Source: Bin87 sp034423595 (lineage in GTDB: Bacteria; Chloroflexota; Dehalococcoidia; Lucifugimonadales; UBA3495). Taken from it: a stretch of DNA of 64,000 bases. The position numbers and the translations under genes were made by a program. The notes under the pieces are model-generated. The model did no database searches. It was given only the letters and a program-made list of their open reading frames with translations, and was not told the DNA's origin. The stretch covers positions 1,488,001 through 1,552,000 of the forward strand of contig OZ242258.1 in the NCBI GenBank assembly GCA_965207025.1, given 5' to 3'. Shown piece after piece: positions 1 through 8,066 of the stretch. Position 1 is the first letter of the stretch. Each line of letters opens with the position of its first letter.

Positions 1-426
1 GCAAGTGAATACCGCCGGGCCAGACAAACCGCGAAACCGCTGGCCGCCGCGCTTGGCCTGGAAGTGCAGGTGGACGCTCGCTTGAACGAGCGGGAGCTGT
101 CTGAAACGCCGATAGCAAACTGGCGGGAAGTGTTGCGGGATTCTTTCAACAACCCGGACTTGCGCGGCCCCGGAGGGGAATCGGCGAGAGAAGTGAACGA
201 AAGAGCATGGGCCGTGTTAAACGATTTACTGCTTCGCGGCTGCCAACTGCCCGCCGTGGTAACGCACGGGAACCTGTTTAGCTTGGTGTTGCACTCTTTG
301 GATACGACGTTTGGCTACGAAGGGTGGGAAGCCCTGTCAAATCCAGATGTATATTTACTGGAGAGTGCAGAATCCGGACCGTTCACCTTTTGCAGGATCT
401 GGAACGCATCAAACGCGGAGGAATGA
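1..426 (+). CDS. Histidine phosphatase family protein, C-terminal part (5' end outside window)
   Basis: Reading frame 1 is open from the first base, so the gene starts upstream of the window; 141 residues are visible. The first visible residues contain a RARQTA-type segment, which in the phosphoglycerate-mutase-like (histidine phosphatase) superfamily follows the RHG motif, and VVTHGN near residue 86 holds the second conserved catalytic histidine. The RHG motif with the phosphorylated histidine must lie upstream and cannot be checked. Such enzymes remove phosphate from small molecules or proteins; the substrate cannot be told from this fragment. The stop codon lies just before the next gene, whose Shine-Dalgarno sequence is inside this gene's last codons, so the two are probably co-transcribed. 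Confidence 0.75.
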   Translation, partial: ASEYRRARQTAKPLAAALGLEVQVDARLNERELSETPIANWREVLRDSFNNPDLRGPGGESAREVNERAWAVLNDLLLRGCQLPAVVTHGNLFSLVLHSLDTTFGYEGWEALSNPDVYLLESAESGPFTFCRIWNASNAEE

Positions 427-431
427 CGGAC

Positions 432-1190
432 ATGGGACGACTGGACGGAAAGGTGGCGCTGATCAGCGGGGGAGCACGGGGAATGGGCGCATCGGAAGCC
501 CGGATGTTCGCGGCAGAGGGCGCTGCCGTAGTAATCGGAGACATCCTTGATGACGAGGGCGAGGCGACGGCGGCGTCGATCAGGGCGGAAGGCGGACGTT
601 GCGACTACCATCGACTAGACGTGACCTCCGAATCGGATTGGCAGGACGCGGTGGCGGCGGCGGTCGCCACGCACGGGAAGCTGAACGTGTTGGTCAATAA
701 CGCGGGCATTGGCAGCAATCCTTTTCGCATCCATGAGGAGCCGGTGGAGCTTTGGGACGCCACGATGGACGTGAACCTCAAAGGCGTTTTCCTGGGAACC
801 CGAGCGGCGATTCCGGCCATGCTGGAAGCGGGCGGCGGCTCGATCATCAACATTTCCTCACAATTGGGGATTGTGGCGGTGCCGTACAACGGAGCGGCCT
901 ATCAGACGGCGAAGGGCGGCGTCCGCATACTGACCAAAGCCGCTGCGCTCCAGTATGCCAGCGAAGGTATCCGGGTCAATTCAGTGCATCCTGGGCCGAT
1001 AGTGACGGAGATGACGCGAGCGGGGCGGGACAACCCGGAACGTCTGGCCATAATGCTGGCTCGGATTCCCATGGGCCGCTACGGAGAACCGGAGGAGGTC
1101 GCCAACGCGGTTTTGTACCTGGCGTCGGACGAATCATCATTTGTGACGGGCAGCGAGGTGGTGGTCGATGGCGGCTGGACGGCGCAGTAG
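432..1190 (+). CDS. SDR family NAD(P)-dependent oxidoreductase
   Basis: A classical short-chain dehydrogenase of 252 residues. The cofactor motif GGARGMG lies at about residues 13-19, NNAG at about 91-94, the catalytic serine in INISSQ, and the YxxxK pair in AYQTAKGG near residue 154. An acidic residue after the second strand (GDILDD) suggests NAD rather than NADP, which is inference. The ATG at 432 is preferred because GGAGGA at 417-422 is 9 bases upstream; an in-frame ATG at 423 overlaps the upstream stop (ATGA) and would add three residues. The substrate is unknown. The TAG stop lies inside a palindromic repeat shared with the convergent LLM gene. Confidence 0.88.
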   Translation: MGRLDGKVALISGGARGMGASEARMFAAEGAAVVIGDILDDEGEATAASIRAEGGRCDYHRLDVTSESDWQDAVAAAVATHGKLNVLVNNAGIGSNPFRIHEEPVELWDATMDVNLKGVFLGTRAAIPAMLEAGGGSIINISSQLGIVAVPYNGAAYQTAKGGVRILTKAAALQYASEGIRVNSVHPGPIVTEMTRAGRDNPERLAIMLARIPMGRYGEPEEVANAVLYLASDESSFVTGSEVVVDGGWTAQ

Positions 1191-1214
1191 GGGCGAATAA
1201 TTATTCGCCCTTAC
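1187..1214. repeat. 28-bp palindrome, GTAGGGGC-type repeat, copy 1
   Basis: A near-perfect inverted repeat: arms GTAGGGGCGAATAA and TTATTCGCCCTTAC, with one mismatch. It sits exactly between two convergent genes and contains the TAG stop of the SDR gene (1188-1190) as well as the last four codons and TAA stop of the minus-strand LLM gene (1201-1203). Related copies lie at 34018-34045 and 62116-62141. As RNA it would fold into a hairpin on either strand and may serve as a bidirectional terminator. Confidence 0.85.
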
Positions 1215-2121
1215 TTATTCTGGCGAACCGTTCCAGTTGTTGCAGGAACTGTTCCGGTGATTCAGCGCGAGGCTCCAGCACCAGGTAGGTTAAGCCGGCG
1301 TCGGCATAGTCCGACAGGTCGGCGGATACTTGGTCGGGCGAACCTCGCAGTGGTGTCCGGCCATCGCCGCCAAACGGCGCGTCTGTGATGTCCAGCCCGG
1401 CCCGCAGTGAAATCTCGTAACCCTCCATAGTCAAGCCGGACCGCGAACGCAACTGCGAGATTCCGGACATGACGCGAGCCACGTCGGCGGGAGACTGGCG
1501 GACGCCGTGCCAGCCGTCTCCGAGGTTAGCCGCGCGGCGGAGGGCTGGTGCGCTGATTCCGCCCGTCCAGATCGGTGGATGAGGTTTCTGCACCGGGGGC
1601 GGTGAGATTACGACGCCTGCGGCATCAGAGTTGGTTCCCTCGATACTCCGATTGTCGCCGGTCCAGAGTGCGCGCATTACTCGTATGTGGTCGTCGGTTA
1701 CTCTGCCTCGGACATCGAAGTCGGCGTCCAGCGCCGCGAATTCTTCCGCCATCCACCCCACGCCGGCGCCGACGATGAGCCGGCCTCCGGAAATAACGTC
1801 CAATGTCGCCAGCATTTTGGCGTTCAAAACTGGGTGTCGGTAGGGCAGCACCAAAACGCTGAACCCCAGATGCACCGATTCAGTCACGGCTGCCAAATAG
1901 GACAGCGTGGTGATGGGCTCCAGGATCAGGTCATCAGGGCCGAGAGGGAATCGACCGTCGGAACGATAGGGATAGGCGGACCGAAGTTCAACCGGGATGG
2001 CCACATGGTCGCTGAGGAAGATGCCCCGGTATCCCAGGGCTTCGACTTTGCCAGCGATCTGTGTCAAGACATCGATCCGAACCATCGGGCCGACGTTGGG
2101 CAGTATTACACCGTATTGCAT
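1201..2121 (-). CDS. LLM class flavin/F420-dependent oxidoreductase
   Basis: A 306-residue luciferase-like TIM-barrel protein. It begins MQYGVILPN and has the family landmarks DHVAIP after the second strand, LGFSVLVLPYRHP, and SGGRLIVGAGVGW at about residues 108-120. These are typical of the F420-dependent LLM subgroup often annotated TIGR03619. Such enzymes oxidise or oxygenate small organic molecules with FMN or F420; the substrate here is unknown. It is one of seven LLM genes in the window and most resembles the genes at 36045 and 39946. Its last residues (SKGE) and stop are encoded inside the palindromic repeat at 1187-1214. Confidence 0.88.
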   Translation of the reverse strand: MQYGVILPNVGPMVRIDVLTQIAGKVEALGYRGIFLSDHVAIPVELRSAYPYRSDGRFPLGPDDLILEPITTLSYLAAVTESVHLGFSVLVLPYRHPVLNAKMLATLDVISGGRLIVGAGVGWMAEEFAALDADFDVRGRVTDDHIRVMRALWTGDNRSIEGTNSDAAGVVISPPPVQKPHPPIWTGGISAPALRRAANLGDGWHGVRQSPADVARVMSGISQLRSRSGLTMEGYEISLRAGLDITDAPFGGDGRTPLRGSPDQVSADLSDYADAGLTYLVLEPRAESPEQFLQQLERFARISKGE

Positions 2122-2165
2122 TGTTCACACCGGATGGCAGGCGGAAGAGAACCGGGATTGCCCCC

Positions 2166-3176
2166 TCAGTATTCGAGCATCATGCGTTGGAGTTCAGCCG
2201 GGTCTGAAGTTGCGGTTAGTCCGAGCATGAGCAGGATACGCGCCTTCTTGGGATGAAGGTTGTCTGCTACGATGTAGCCGTCCTCGGTAAAGCGTCGGGT
2301 TTGCAGCACGCGGCCGGTACCCACATGGGTTGAGATGACCACGGGCACCCCGGCAGCGATGGCGCGACGCAGCGCCGCCATGAAGGGCGACGGCGACCCA
2401 CCGCTCCCCAAACCGGCGGCCACGATGCCTTTCACCCCTGCATTCACCAGCGCGTCAACGACGGTCCCATCGACGCCGGCGTAGGCGTAGGCGATGTCAA
2501 CCTGAGGCAATTCCAAGATTCCGGACACGTCGAACTCGGAATCCGCCGTGTGCCGGCGTTCCGGACGGCGGTAGTAGATCACGGCCCCGTCCGAATCGGC
2601 ATAACCCAGAAATCCCATGTGGCCCGACTGGAAGGTCTCCACACGGTAGGAGTCGGTCTTGGTGACGTCGCGGGCAGACTGAATTTCATTGTTTAGTACC
2701 ACCAGGGCGCCGCGTCCCGCCGAGTTGGGAGAGGCAGCGATACGAACGGCGTCCAGCAGATTGTTGTCGGCGTCTGTGCCCATGGCAGAGGGCGGACGCA
2801 TGGCCCCGGTTACCACAACCGGCCGGCGGTCGCGGACGGTCAGGTTCAAAAAGTACGCCGTCTCTTCCAGGGTAGCGGTCCCATGGGTTACGGCGACACC
2901 GGTCGCCGACTCGTCGGAAGCAAAAGTCTCGTTGATGCGGTTGGCCAACGTGATCCAGTGTTCGGGGTAAACCTCCGTGCTGCCCACGTTGATCACCTGC
3001 TCGGGTCGAACTTCGGCAAGCGACTCGGCCTCGGGCACCCGCGCGAGCATCTCCTCAATGGTGAGCTGGCGTCCCCGGTAGCTGTAATTGGCGAAATCGG
3101 TGCGGCTCTCGCCCACGAACGAGATGGTGCCGCCGGTGCCGAACAGATACACTCGGGCAGGTTTTTCGTATGTCAT
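2166..3176 (-). CDS. Asparaginase/glutaminase-like protein with altered active-site Asp
   Basis: A 336-residue protein with the two-domain L-asparaginase fold. GTGGTI at residues 13-18 contains the nucleophile threonine, and the segment ARDVTKTDSY carries the conserved lysine of the second catalytic triad. The second threonine motif reads THGTATLEETAYF, where bacterial asparaginases have THGTDTMEETAYF, so the Asp that binds the substrate amino group (Asp90 in E. coli AnsB) is Ala here. The fold assignment is secure; hydrolysis of asparagine is doubtful. No signal peptide is seen, so a cytoplasmic location is likely. It is divergent from ftsH across a 145-bp intergenic region. Confidence 0.85.
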   Translation of the reverse strand: MTYEKPARVYLFGTGGTISFVGESRTDFANYSYRGRQLTIEEMLARVPEAESLAEVRPEQVINVGSTEVYPEHWITLANRINETFASDESATGVAVTHGTATLEETAYFLNLTVRDRRPVVVTGAMRPPSAMGTDADNNLLDAVRIAASPNSAGRGALVVLNNEIQSARDVTKTDSYRVETFQSGHMGFLGYADSDGAVIYYRRPERRHTADSEFDVSGILELPQVDIAYAYAGVDGTVVDALVNAGVKGIVAAGLGSGGSPSPFMAALRRAIAAGVPVVISTHVGTGRVLQTRRFTEDGYIVADNLHPKKARILLMLGLTATSDPAELQRMMLEY

Positions 3177-3207
3177 GTTAAGTTCTCCTGTATTAGCGAA
3201 CGGAATT

Positions 3208-3236
3208 TTGCAATTTTGGAGATACGCCGGTAATAT
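3208..3236 (+). promoter_or_regulatory. Candidate promoter of ftsH
   Basis: TTGCAA at 3208-3213 and TAATAT at 3231-3236 are separated by 17 bp, about 85 bp upstream of the ftsH start in the divergent intergenic region. The match is moderate (4 of 6 at each box), so this is a weak prediction. Confidence 0.35.
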
Positions 3237-3321
3237 ACTAATCTAATTGCCGGTTCGCCCGCACCGGCCAGCGTAGCATGAATACCTACTATGGCCGAAA
3301 CACCCACTGCGCAGGTACTCT

Positions 3322-5316
3322 ATGACCAACAATCGCTGGGTTCGCAACAGCCTGATCTATCTGCTCATCATCATTGGCGTAATCGTCATTTTCTACACGC
3401 TGATTCCCAGTTTCGGGAGCAGCGAGCCGATGTCGTTGAAGCAGGTGCTCGATCAATCCAGAGGCGGCCAGATCAAACAGATCATCGTCGATGGTGAGAA
3501 GCTTACGGTGATCCCGACATCCGCGGCCGGCGGCGAAATGGTGAAATACACCAGCCGCATCGGCAAGAACACCGACCTGATTCAGCTCCTGTCCGATCAC
3601 GGCGCGCTGGACGGCCCGTCCTCGCCGGACGTGGAATACAAGGGATCCAGCGGGTTTGGCAGCGTATTTGGAATCCTGCTGAACTTCCTGCCGTTGATTT
3701 TCTTCGGCGGGCTGATACTGCTGATGATGCGACAGGCTCAAGGCTCCAACAATCAGACCATGAGCTTCGGAAGGAGTCGGGCTCGCATGATGCCGTTCAA
3801 CCGACCGTCGGTCACGTTCAGCGACGTTGCCGGGGTCGATGAAGCTAAGGCGGAGCTGGAAGAAGTTGTTGATTTCCTGAAGTATCCGGAGCGGTTCCTG
3901 CAATTGGGCGCGAGGATTCCCAAGGGCGTGCTGTTGGTCGGACCCCCAGGCACAGGCAAAACCCTGCTGGCGCGGGCGGTTGCGGGAGAAGCTGGAGTGC
4001 CCTTCTTCCACATTTCGGGAAGCGAATTCGTGGAAATGTTCGTGGGTGTGGGCGCGGCCAGGGTGCGCGACCTTTTTGAGCAAGCCAAGCGGAACGCTCC
4101 ATGCATCATGTTCGTGGACGAGATCGACGCGGTCGGCCGGCATCGGGGCGCGGGCCTCGGCGGCGGGCACGATGAGCGTGAGCAGACCCTTAACCAGATC
4201 CTGGTGGAGATGGACGGTTTCGAGACGAATACGAACATCATCGTCATCGCGGCAACCAACCGGCCCGACATTCTCGACCCGGCTTTGCTGCGCCCTGGCC
4301 GTTTCGACCGTCGGGTAACGCTGGACCTGCCGGACGTGTCCGGACGAGAGGCGATCCTGAAGGTCCACGTTGCCGGCAAGCCCCTGTCTTCGGAAATCAA
4401 GATTGACGTGGTGGCAAGGGAGACCCCGGGATTCAGCGGAGCGGACCTTTCCAACTTGGTGAACGAAGCCGCCCTGCTGGCTGCCCGTAAGAACCAGTCC
4501 AGTATCTTCATGCAGGACTTCGAGGAAGCCATCGAGCGCGTGATAGCGGGGCCGGAACGCAAGAGCCGCGTCATCAACCAGCGCGAGAAGGAAATGACCG
4601 CGTACCACGAGGCGGGTCACGCGCTGGTGGCCTGGCATCTACCCCACGCCGACCGGGTGCACAAAATAAGCATCGTGTCGCGCGGGAACATGGGTGGACA
4701 CACCACGTTGCTGCCCGAAGAAGACCGCTATCTTTGGACCAAGAACCAGTTCCAGGACATGCTCGCGGTGATGATGGGCGGGCGTGTTGCCGAGGAGCTG
4801 ATTTTCGACGAGGTGACCACGGGCGCCAGCAACGACATTGAACGGGCGACCAAGACCGCGTTGGGAATGGTGAAACGCTATGGAATGTCGGCCAGCCTGG
4901 GGCCACGTACCTTCGGCAAACGCGAGGAGTTGGTGTTCCTGGGACGGGAGCTAAACGAGGAACGAGACTACGGCGACAAGATCGCAGAAGAGATAGACGT
5001 TGAAGTCAGGCACCTGATCCACAGCGCATACCGGCAGGCCCAGGAAGTTCTCATCGACTATAAACCCAAGCTGGTGCAGGTTGCGGAGTACCTGATTGAG
5101 CACGAAGCCATATCAGGCGATGCGCTGGTGGGGTTGTTCAACGATGACCTGCCCGGCACGGAACCGGAACCCGCGGAACCAACTCCGGCTCCCCAGTCAC
5201 CTTACGCTCCACCGGCTCCCCCGGCCAACCAGGGAGCTCCGTTGCCCAACCCGTCGCCATCATTCGCGAGCACCAGCGACGGTGATCCGATACCAGGCAG
5301 GACGTCTGACGACTGA
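3322..5316 (+). CDS. ftsH: ATP-dependent zinc metalloprotease FtsH
   Basis: A 664-residue membrane-bound AAA+ protease that degrades misfolded membrane proteins and unstable regulators. Features in order: transmembrane helix at about 10-30, a short extracytoplasmic domain, second helix at about 112-135, Walker A GPPGTGKT at 207-214, Walker B CIMFVDEID, second region of homology NRPDILDPALLRPGRFDRR, zinc motif HEAGH at 429-433 and the third zinc ligand region ELIFDEVTTGASND. The last 50 residues are a proline-rich tail rich in Pro, Ala and Glu, longer than in many homologues. The ATG at 3322 places the first helix at the N-terminus as expected. HflK and HflC, which form the FtsH-regulating membrane complex in proteobacteria, are encoded 600 bp downstream on the same strand. 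Confidence 0.97.
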   Translation: MTNNRWVRNSLIYLLIIIGVIVIFYTLIPSFGSSEPMSLKQVLDQSRGGQIKQIIVDGEKLTVIPTSAAGGEMVKYTSRIGKNTDLIQLLSDHGALDGPSSPDVEYKGSSGFGSVFGILLNFLPLIFFGGLILLMMRQAQGSNNQTMSFGRSRARMMPFNRPSVTFSDVAGVDEAKAELEEVVDFLKYPERFLQLGARIPKGVLLVGPPGTGKTLLARAVAGEAGVPFFHISGSEFVEMFVGVGAARVRDLFEQAKRNAPCIMFVDEIDAVGRHRGAGLGGGHDEREQTLNQILVEMDGFETNTNIIVIAATNRPDILDPALLRPGRFDRRVTLDLPDVSGREAILKVHVAGKPLSSEIKIDVVARETPGFSGADLSNLVNEAALLAARKNQSSIFMQDFEEAIERVIAGPERKSRVINQREKEMTAYHEAGHALVAWHLPHADRVHKISIVSRGNMGGHTTLLPEEDRYLWTKNQFQDMLAVMMGGRVAEELIFDEVTTGASNDIERATKTALGMVKRYGMSASLGPRTFGKREELVFLGRELNEERDYGDKIAEEIDVEVRHLIHSAYRQAQEVLIDYKPKLVQVAEYLIEHEAISGDALVGLFNDDLPGTEPEPAEPTPAPQSPYAPPAPPANQGAPLPNPSPSFASTSDGDPIPGRTSDD

Positions 5317-5343
5317 ACGTTGCCGGTCCGGGATGGAAACGTT

Positions 5344-5367
5344 GGGGCAGGCGCCAACGCCTGCCCC
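5344..5367. terminator. Hairpin between convergent ftsH and the small gene at 5367
   Basis: A perfect 10-bp stem, GGGGCAGGCG and CGCCTGCCCC, with a CCAA loop. It lies between two convergent genes and could end transcription in both directions, although no long T-run follows. Its outer arms (AGGGGC/GCCCCT) match the palindromic repeat family seen at 1187, 34018, 35975 and 62116, so it is probably a member with a different core. Confidence 0.6.
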
Positions 5368-5687
5368 TATTCGTTTTCCTCCTGCTCGACTTCTGAGTCA
5401 AGAGGGAGACTGCGGTAGTACAGGCCCCACTGCTGCATTAGGGATTCGACGCGGGGGTCTTTGAGGACTATGAGCTCGCGGAAGAACCCGGCAATGGCGT
5501 GGGCCGCGCGGAGTTCGTTAGTGCATACCCAGCTGCGTTCACCGGGGACAGCATAGATGAGGCCGCTTTGGTGAGGGCACGTAACCTGAACGCGCGTCAT
5601 GTCTTCGCCGATCTTGACGGTTATGCCCTGCGGTTGGCGCTGGGAATCTGACGGATTGCCGGGTAACAGTGAAATGGGCGTAGTCAT
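5367..5687 (-). CDS. Small hypothetical protein
   Basis: A 106-residue protein not recognised as any family. The ATG at 5687 is chosen because residues upstream in the same frame are low-complexity and would need a TTG start at 5777. It contains a CPHQSGL segment and a WVCTNE segment, i.e. two cysteines about 20 residues apart, a central hydrophobic helix (AHAIAGFFRELIVL) and an acidic tail ending EVEQEENE. No transmembrane segment is obvious. It lies on the minus strand between ftsH and hflK, and its stop overlaps the edge of the intergenic hairpin. Confidence 0.55.
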   Translation of the reverse strand: MTTPISLLPGNPSDSQRQPQGITVKIGEDMTRVQVTCPHQSGLIYAVPGERSWVCTNELRAAHAIAGFFRELIVLKDPRVESLMQQWGLYYRSLPLDSEVEQEENE

Positions 5688-5791
5688 TAAAGAATCACCA
5701 AGTCGCTCGGTTGGCGCGTTCGCATACTTGCGGGCTGGCAATATATCGCGCCTAGCGTTTGCACGATTATAAACCAAGTTTATGGAGATGG

Positions 5792-5800
5792 TGTTATACT
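5792..5800 (+). promoter_or_regulatory. Candidate extended -10 promoter element upstream of hflK
   Basis: TGTTATACT at 5792-5800 is an extended -10 box (TGn followed by TATACT), about 120 bp before the hflK start. No good -35 hexamer is seen, which is common for extended -10 promoters. Confidence 0.4.
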
Positions 5801-5919
5801 ATCGCGGCTAACGCTGGCCGATGTTCAGGACCTTGAGCGGGACGCGGCCAGGAATGCAGCGACACTACCCACTGCACCCCTCACAAATCATGCTCCACGG
5901 ATAAAAAGGATTCATCCTC

Positions 5920-7014
5920 ATGTTTTCACCCGGCGGCGGGCAGCAACAGCCACCCAGGCAGCCCGAATTTGATGTTGACCAGCTGTTCGGCCGCATACGC
6001 GGCATATTTGGAGGCGGCGGAGGTCGGCTGGGCGGCGGCAATTTGGGCATCATCATCGTCGCGGTCATAGCGCTGATTATCATCATCTGGGCAGCGACCG
6101 GTGTGTACACCATCAGCCCCGGCGAAAACGCCGCGCTCCGGCTTTTCGGAGCGGTTCAGGGAGATCCAGTAGCAGAGGAAGGACTCCAATGGTGGTGGCC
6201 ATCCCCTGTAGGCAACCGGGACGTGGTGCTGGTAACCGAGACACGGCGCATGGAGTTGGGTTTCCGTTCCAATGACGCCGCGGTGAACACCCCGTTCCTG
6301 GAAGAAGCCTTGATGATCTCTGGCGATCTGAACATCGTTGACGTGCAGATGGTGGTCCAGTACCGCATCAGCAACCTCAATAACTTCCTGTTCAATGTTG
6401 ACGACCCCGGCGAGGGGGCCCGGCTGATACCGGAAGGCCAACCGGACGGACGGACGTTGAAGGACGGTGCGGAAGCAGCGCTGCGTCTGGTGGTGGGGCA
6501 ACGTTCCATCGACGACGTGCTGGTGAGAGGTCGTGAACAGGTGGAGACTGATACCAGGGAGCGGTTGCAGGCCATCATGGACAGCTACCGAGCGGGAATC
6601 GAGGTTATCTCGGTGCAATTGCAGGACGTCAAGGCGCCGGAGGAAGTGCGTGACGCATTCGACGACGTGCTGCGCGGCCGCCAGGAGCGCGAGACGCGGA
6701 TCAACCAGGCCCTGGCCTACGAAGCTGACGTCATTCCGCGTGCTCGTGGTGACGCCCAGCGAATCATTGAGGCAGCCGAAGCGTTCCGGCAGGCGCGAAT
6801 TCAGACCGCCGAAGGTGAAGCTGCGAGATTCGAGGCTGTGTTGAATGAATATGAAAACTCGCCGGAAGTAACGCGCCAGAGGCTTTATTTGGAAGCCTTG
6901 GAACAGGTTTTGCCCGGTGTGGCCAAGATCATAGTTGACCCCAGCACGGATCCGGTAATCATTCTGGGACAGGACGGCAACGTCATACCTGCCCCCATCG
7001 GCCCTAGCCCGTAA
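5920..7014 (+). CDS. hflK: SPFH-domain membrane protease subunit HflK-like
   Basis: A 364-residue stomatin/prohibitin/flotillin/HflK-C family protein. A Gly/Pro/Gln-rich cytoplasmic N-terminus (residues 1-40) is followed by one transmembrane helix at about 43-62 (LGIIIVAVIALIIIIW). The SPFH domain starts at VYTISPGENAALRLFG, and a long charged helical stalk (about 240-310) is rich in Arg/Glu/Ala. HflK and HflC form a large ring that encloses and restrains FtsH in E. coli; the nearby ftsH supports the same role here. Spacing to hflC is 70 bp. An extended -10 element lies upstream at 5792. Confidence 0.9.
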   Translation: MFSPGGGQQQPPRQPEFDVDQLFGRIRGIFGGGGGRLGGGNLGIIIVAVIALIIIIWAATGVYTISPGENAALRLFGAVQGDPVAEEGLQWWWPSPVGNRDVVLVTETRRMELGFRSNDAAVNTPFLEEALMISGDLNIVDVQMVVQYRISNLNNFLFNVDDPGEGARLIPEGQPDGRTLKDGAEAALRLVVGQRSIDDVLVRGREQVETDTRERLQAIMDSYRAGIEVISVQLQDVKAPEEVRDAFDDVLRGRQERETRINQALAYEADVIPRARGDAQRIIEAAEAFRQARIQTAEGEAARFEAVLNEYENSPEVTRQRLYLEALEQVLPGVAKIIVDPSTDPVIILGQDGNVIPAPIGPSP

Positions 7015-7084
7015 GAGTGTTCGCTGACGTGAATGACCCTGACGGCAGAGTTTTGACTGTTCCATCCGCCCGGAGAATACCCCA

Positions 7085-8056
7085 ATGCGCAATCTAATCA
7101 TCATCGCCATCGTCATCATCGTAGCGCTGGTGCTGCTGCGCCAGTCGCTGTACGTGGTTGACATTACTGAACAAGTCATCATCCTCCGCTTCGGAGAGGT
7201 GGTAAAGACAAAATTGTCTCCAGGACTAGACGTGAAAGTGCCTTTCGTGGACACCGTAGTTCGCCTGGACAAGCGGATTCTGCGAATTGACGCGCCGCCG
7301 GTGTCGATGCCCGACCGGGAAAAGGAAAACCTGGTAATCGACATATACGCCCGATATCGGATCACCGACCCGGTGCAGTTCCGCAAGACCCTGCAAACCG
7401 AGAGCAATGCCAGGAGCCGGTTGGGCGATATCGTGACATCTACCTTGCGCGACCGGGTGGCTTTGCGCGATCGGACGGATATTATCGGCGCAAAGCCGCA
7501 ATTGGACGAAGTGGGAGCGCCCGTTGTGGACGACGAAGGGCTGCCACTGGTTGAAGCTCAGGAAACCAGGACGCACATTCTGGATGAAGTGCTCCTTGAA
7601 GTGCAGCGGATCACTGGGGACAATCCCGAAACGACGCAGCGCGAGGACTTCGGCATCGAGATGATTGACGTGCGGATCAAGCGGGCGGACTTCCCGGAGG
7701 CTGTTACGGCCTCCATTTACACCAGGATGCGAGCAGAACGTAACCGCATCGCGGCCGCCTACCGCGCTGAAGGTGAAGAGGAAGACCGCAAGATACGGGC
7801 GGCCACCGACCGCGACCGGGACGTGATCCTAGCTCAGGCAGAGCAAAGGTCCAACGAAATACGCGGTGAAGGTGAGGCGCGGGCAATTAGTCTTCTGGCA
7901 AGTGCGCTCAACCGGGACCCCGAGCTGTTCGATTTTCTTCGGAGCCTGGAAGCGTACCAGCGAATAATCCAGGGGCACGACACTATAATCATGTCTTCGG
8001 ATGCCCCGTTGTTCGACTACTTGGCCGGTCCCCTCGCACCGGAAGGCGACAGATAG
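7085..8056 (+). CDS. hflC: SPFH-domain membrane protease subunit HflC-like
   Basis: A 323-residue partner of HflK. The N-terminal transmembrane helix occupies residues 3-19 and is followed directly by SLYVVDITEQVIILRFGEVV, the SPFH start. The HflC-type segment YARYRITDPVQFRKTLQ, the helical stalk with repeated Glu/Arg/Ala (ERNRIAAAYRAEGEEEDRKI), and a C-terminal SLEAYQRIIQGHDTIIMSSD segment are all typical of HflC. It should pair with HflK in a membrane ring around FtsH. The downstream Uma2 gene starts 10 bases after the stop, so it may be co-transcribed. Confidence 0.9.
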   Translation: MRNLIIIAIVIIVALVLLRQSLYVVDITEQVIILRFGEVVKTKLSPGLDVKVPFVDTVVRLDKRILRIDAPPVSMPDREKENLVIDIYARYRITDPVQFRKTLQTESNARSRLGDIVTSTLRDRVALRDRTDIIGAKPQLDEVGAPVVDDEGLPLVEAQETRTHILDEVLLEVQRITGDNPETTQREDFGIEMIDVRIKRADFPEAVTASIYTRMRAERNRIAAAYRAEGEEEDRKIRAATDRDRDVILAQAEQRSNEIRGEGEARAISLLASALNRDPELFDFLRSLEAYQRIIQGHDTIIMSSDAPLFDYLAGPLAPEGDR

Positions 8057-8066
8057 CCACCGGCGC

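Noticed and set aside
3289..4638. Long 449-codon frame on the minus strand opposite ftsH
   Set aside because: It is the antisense of ftsH codons in a GC-rich gene; the composition (Arg/His/Gln-rich, no domain) is not protein-like.
5926..7407. 493-codon minus-strand frame opposite hflK and hflC
   Set aside because: It crosses two clear plus-strand genes and has no recognisable motif; an effect of GC-skewed codon use.
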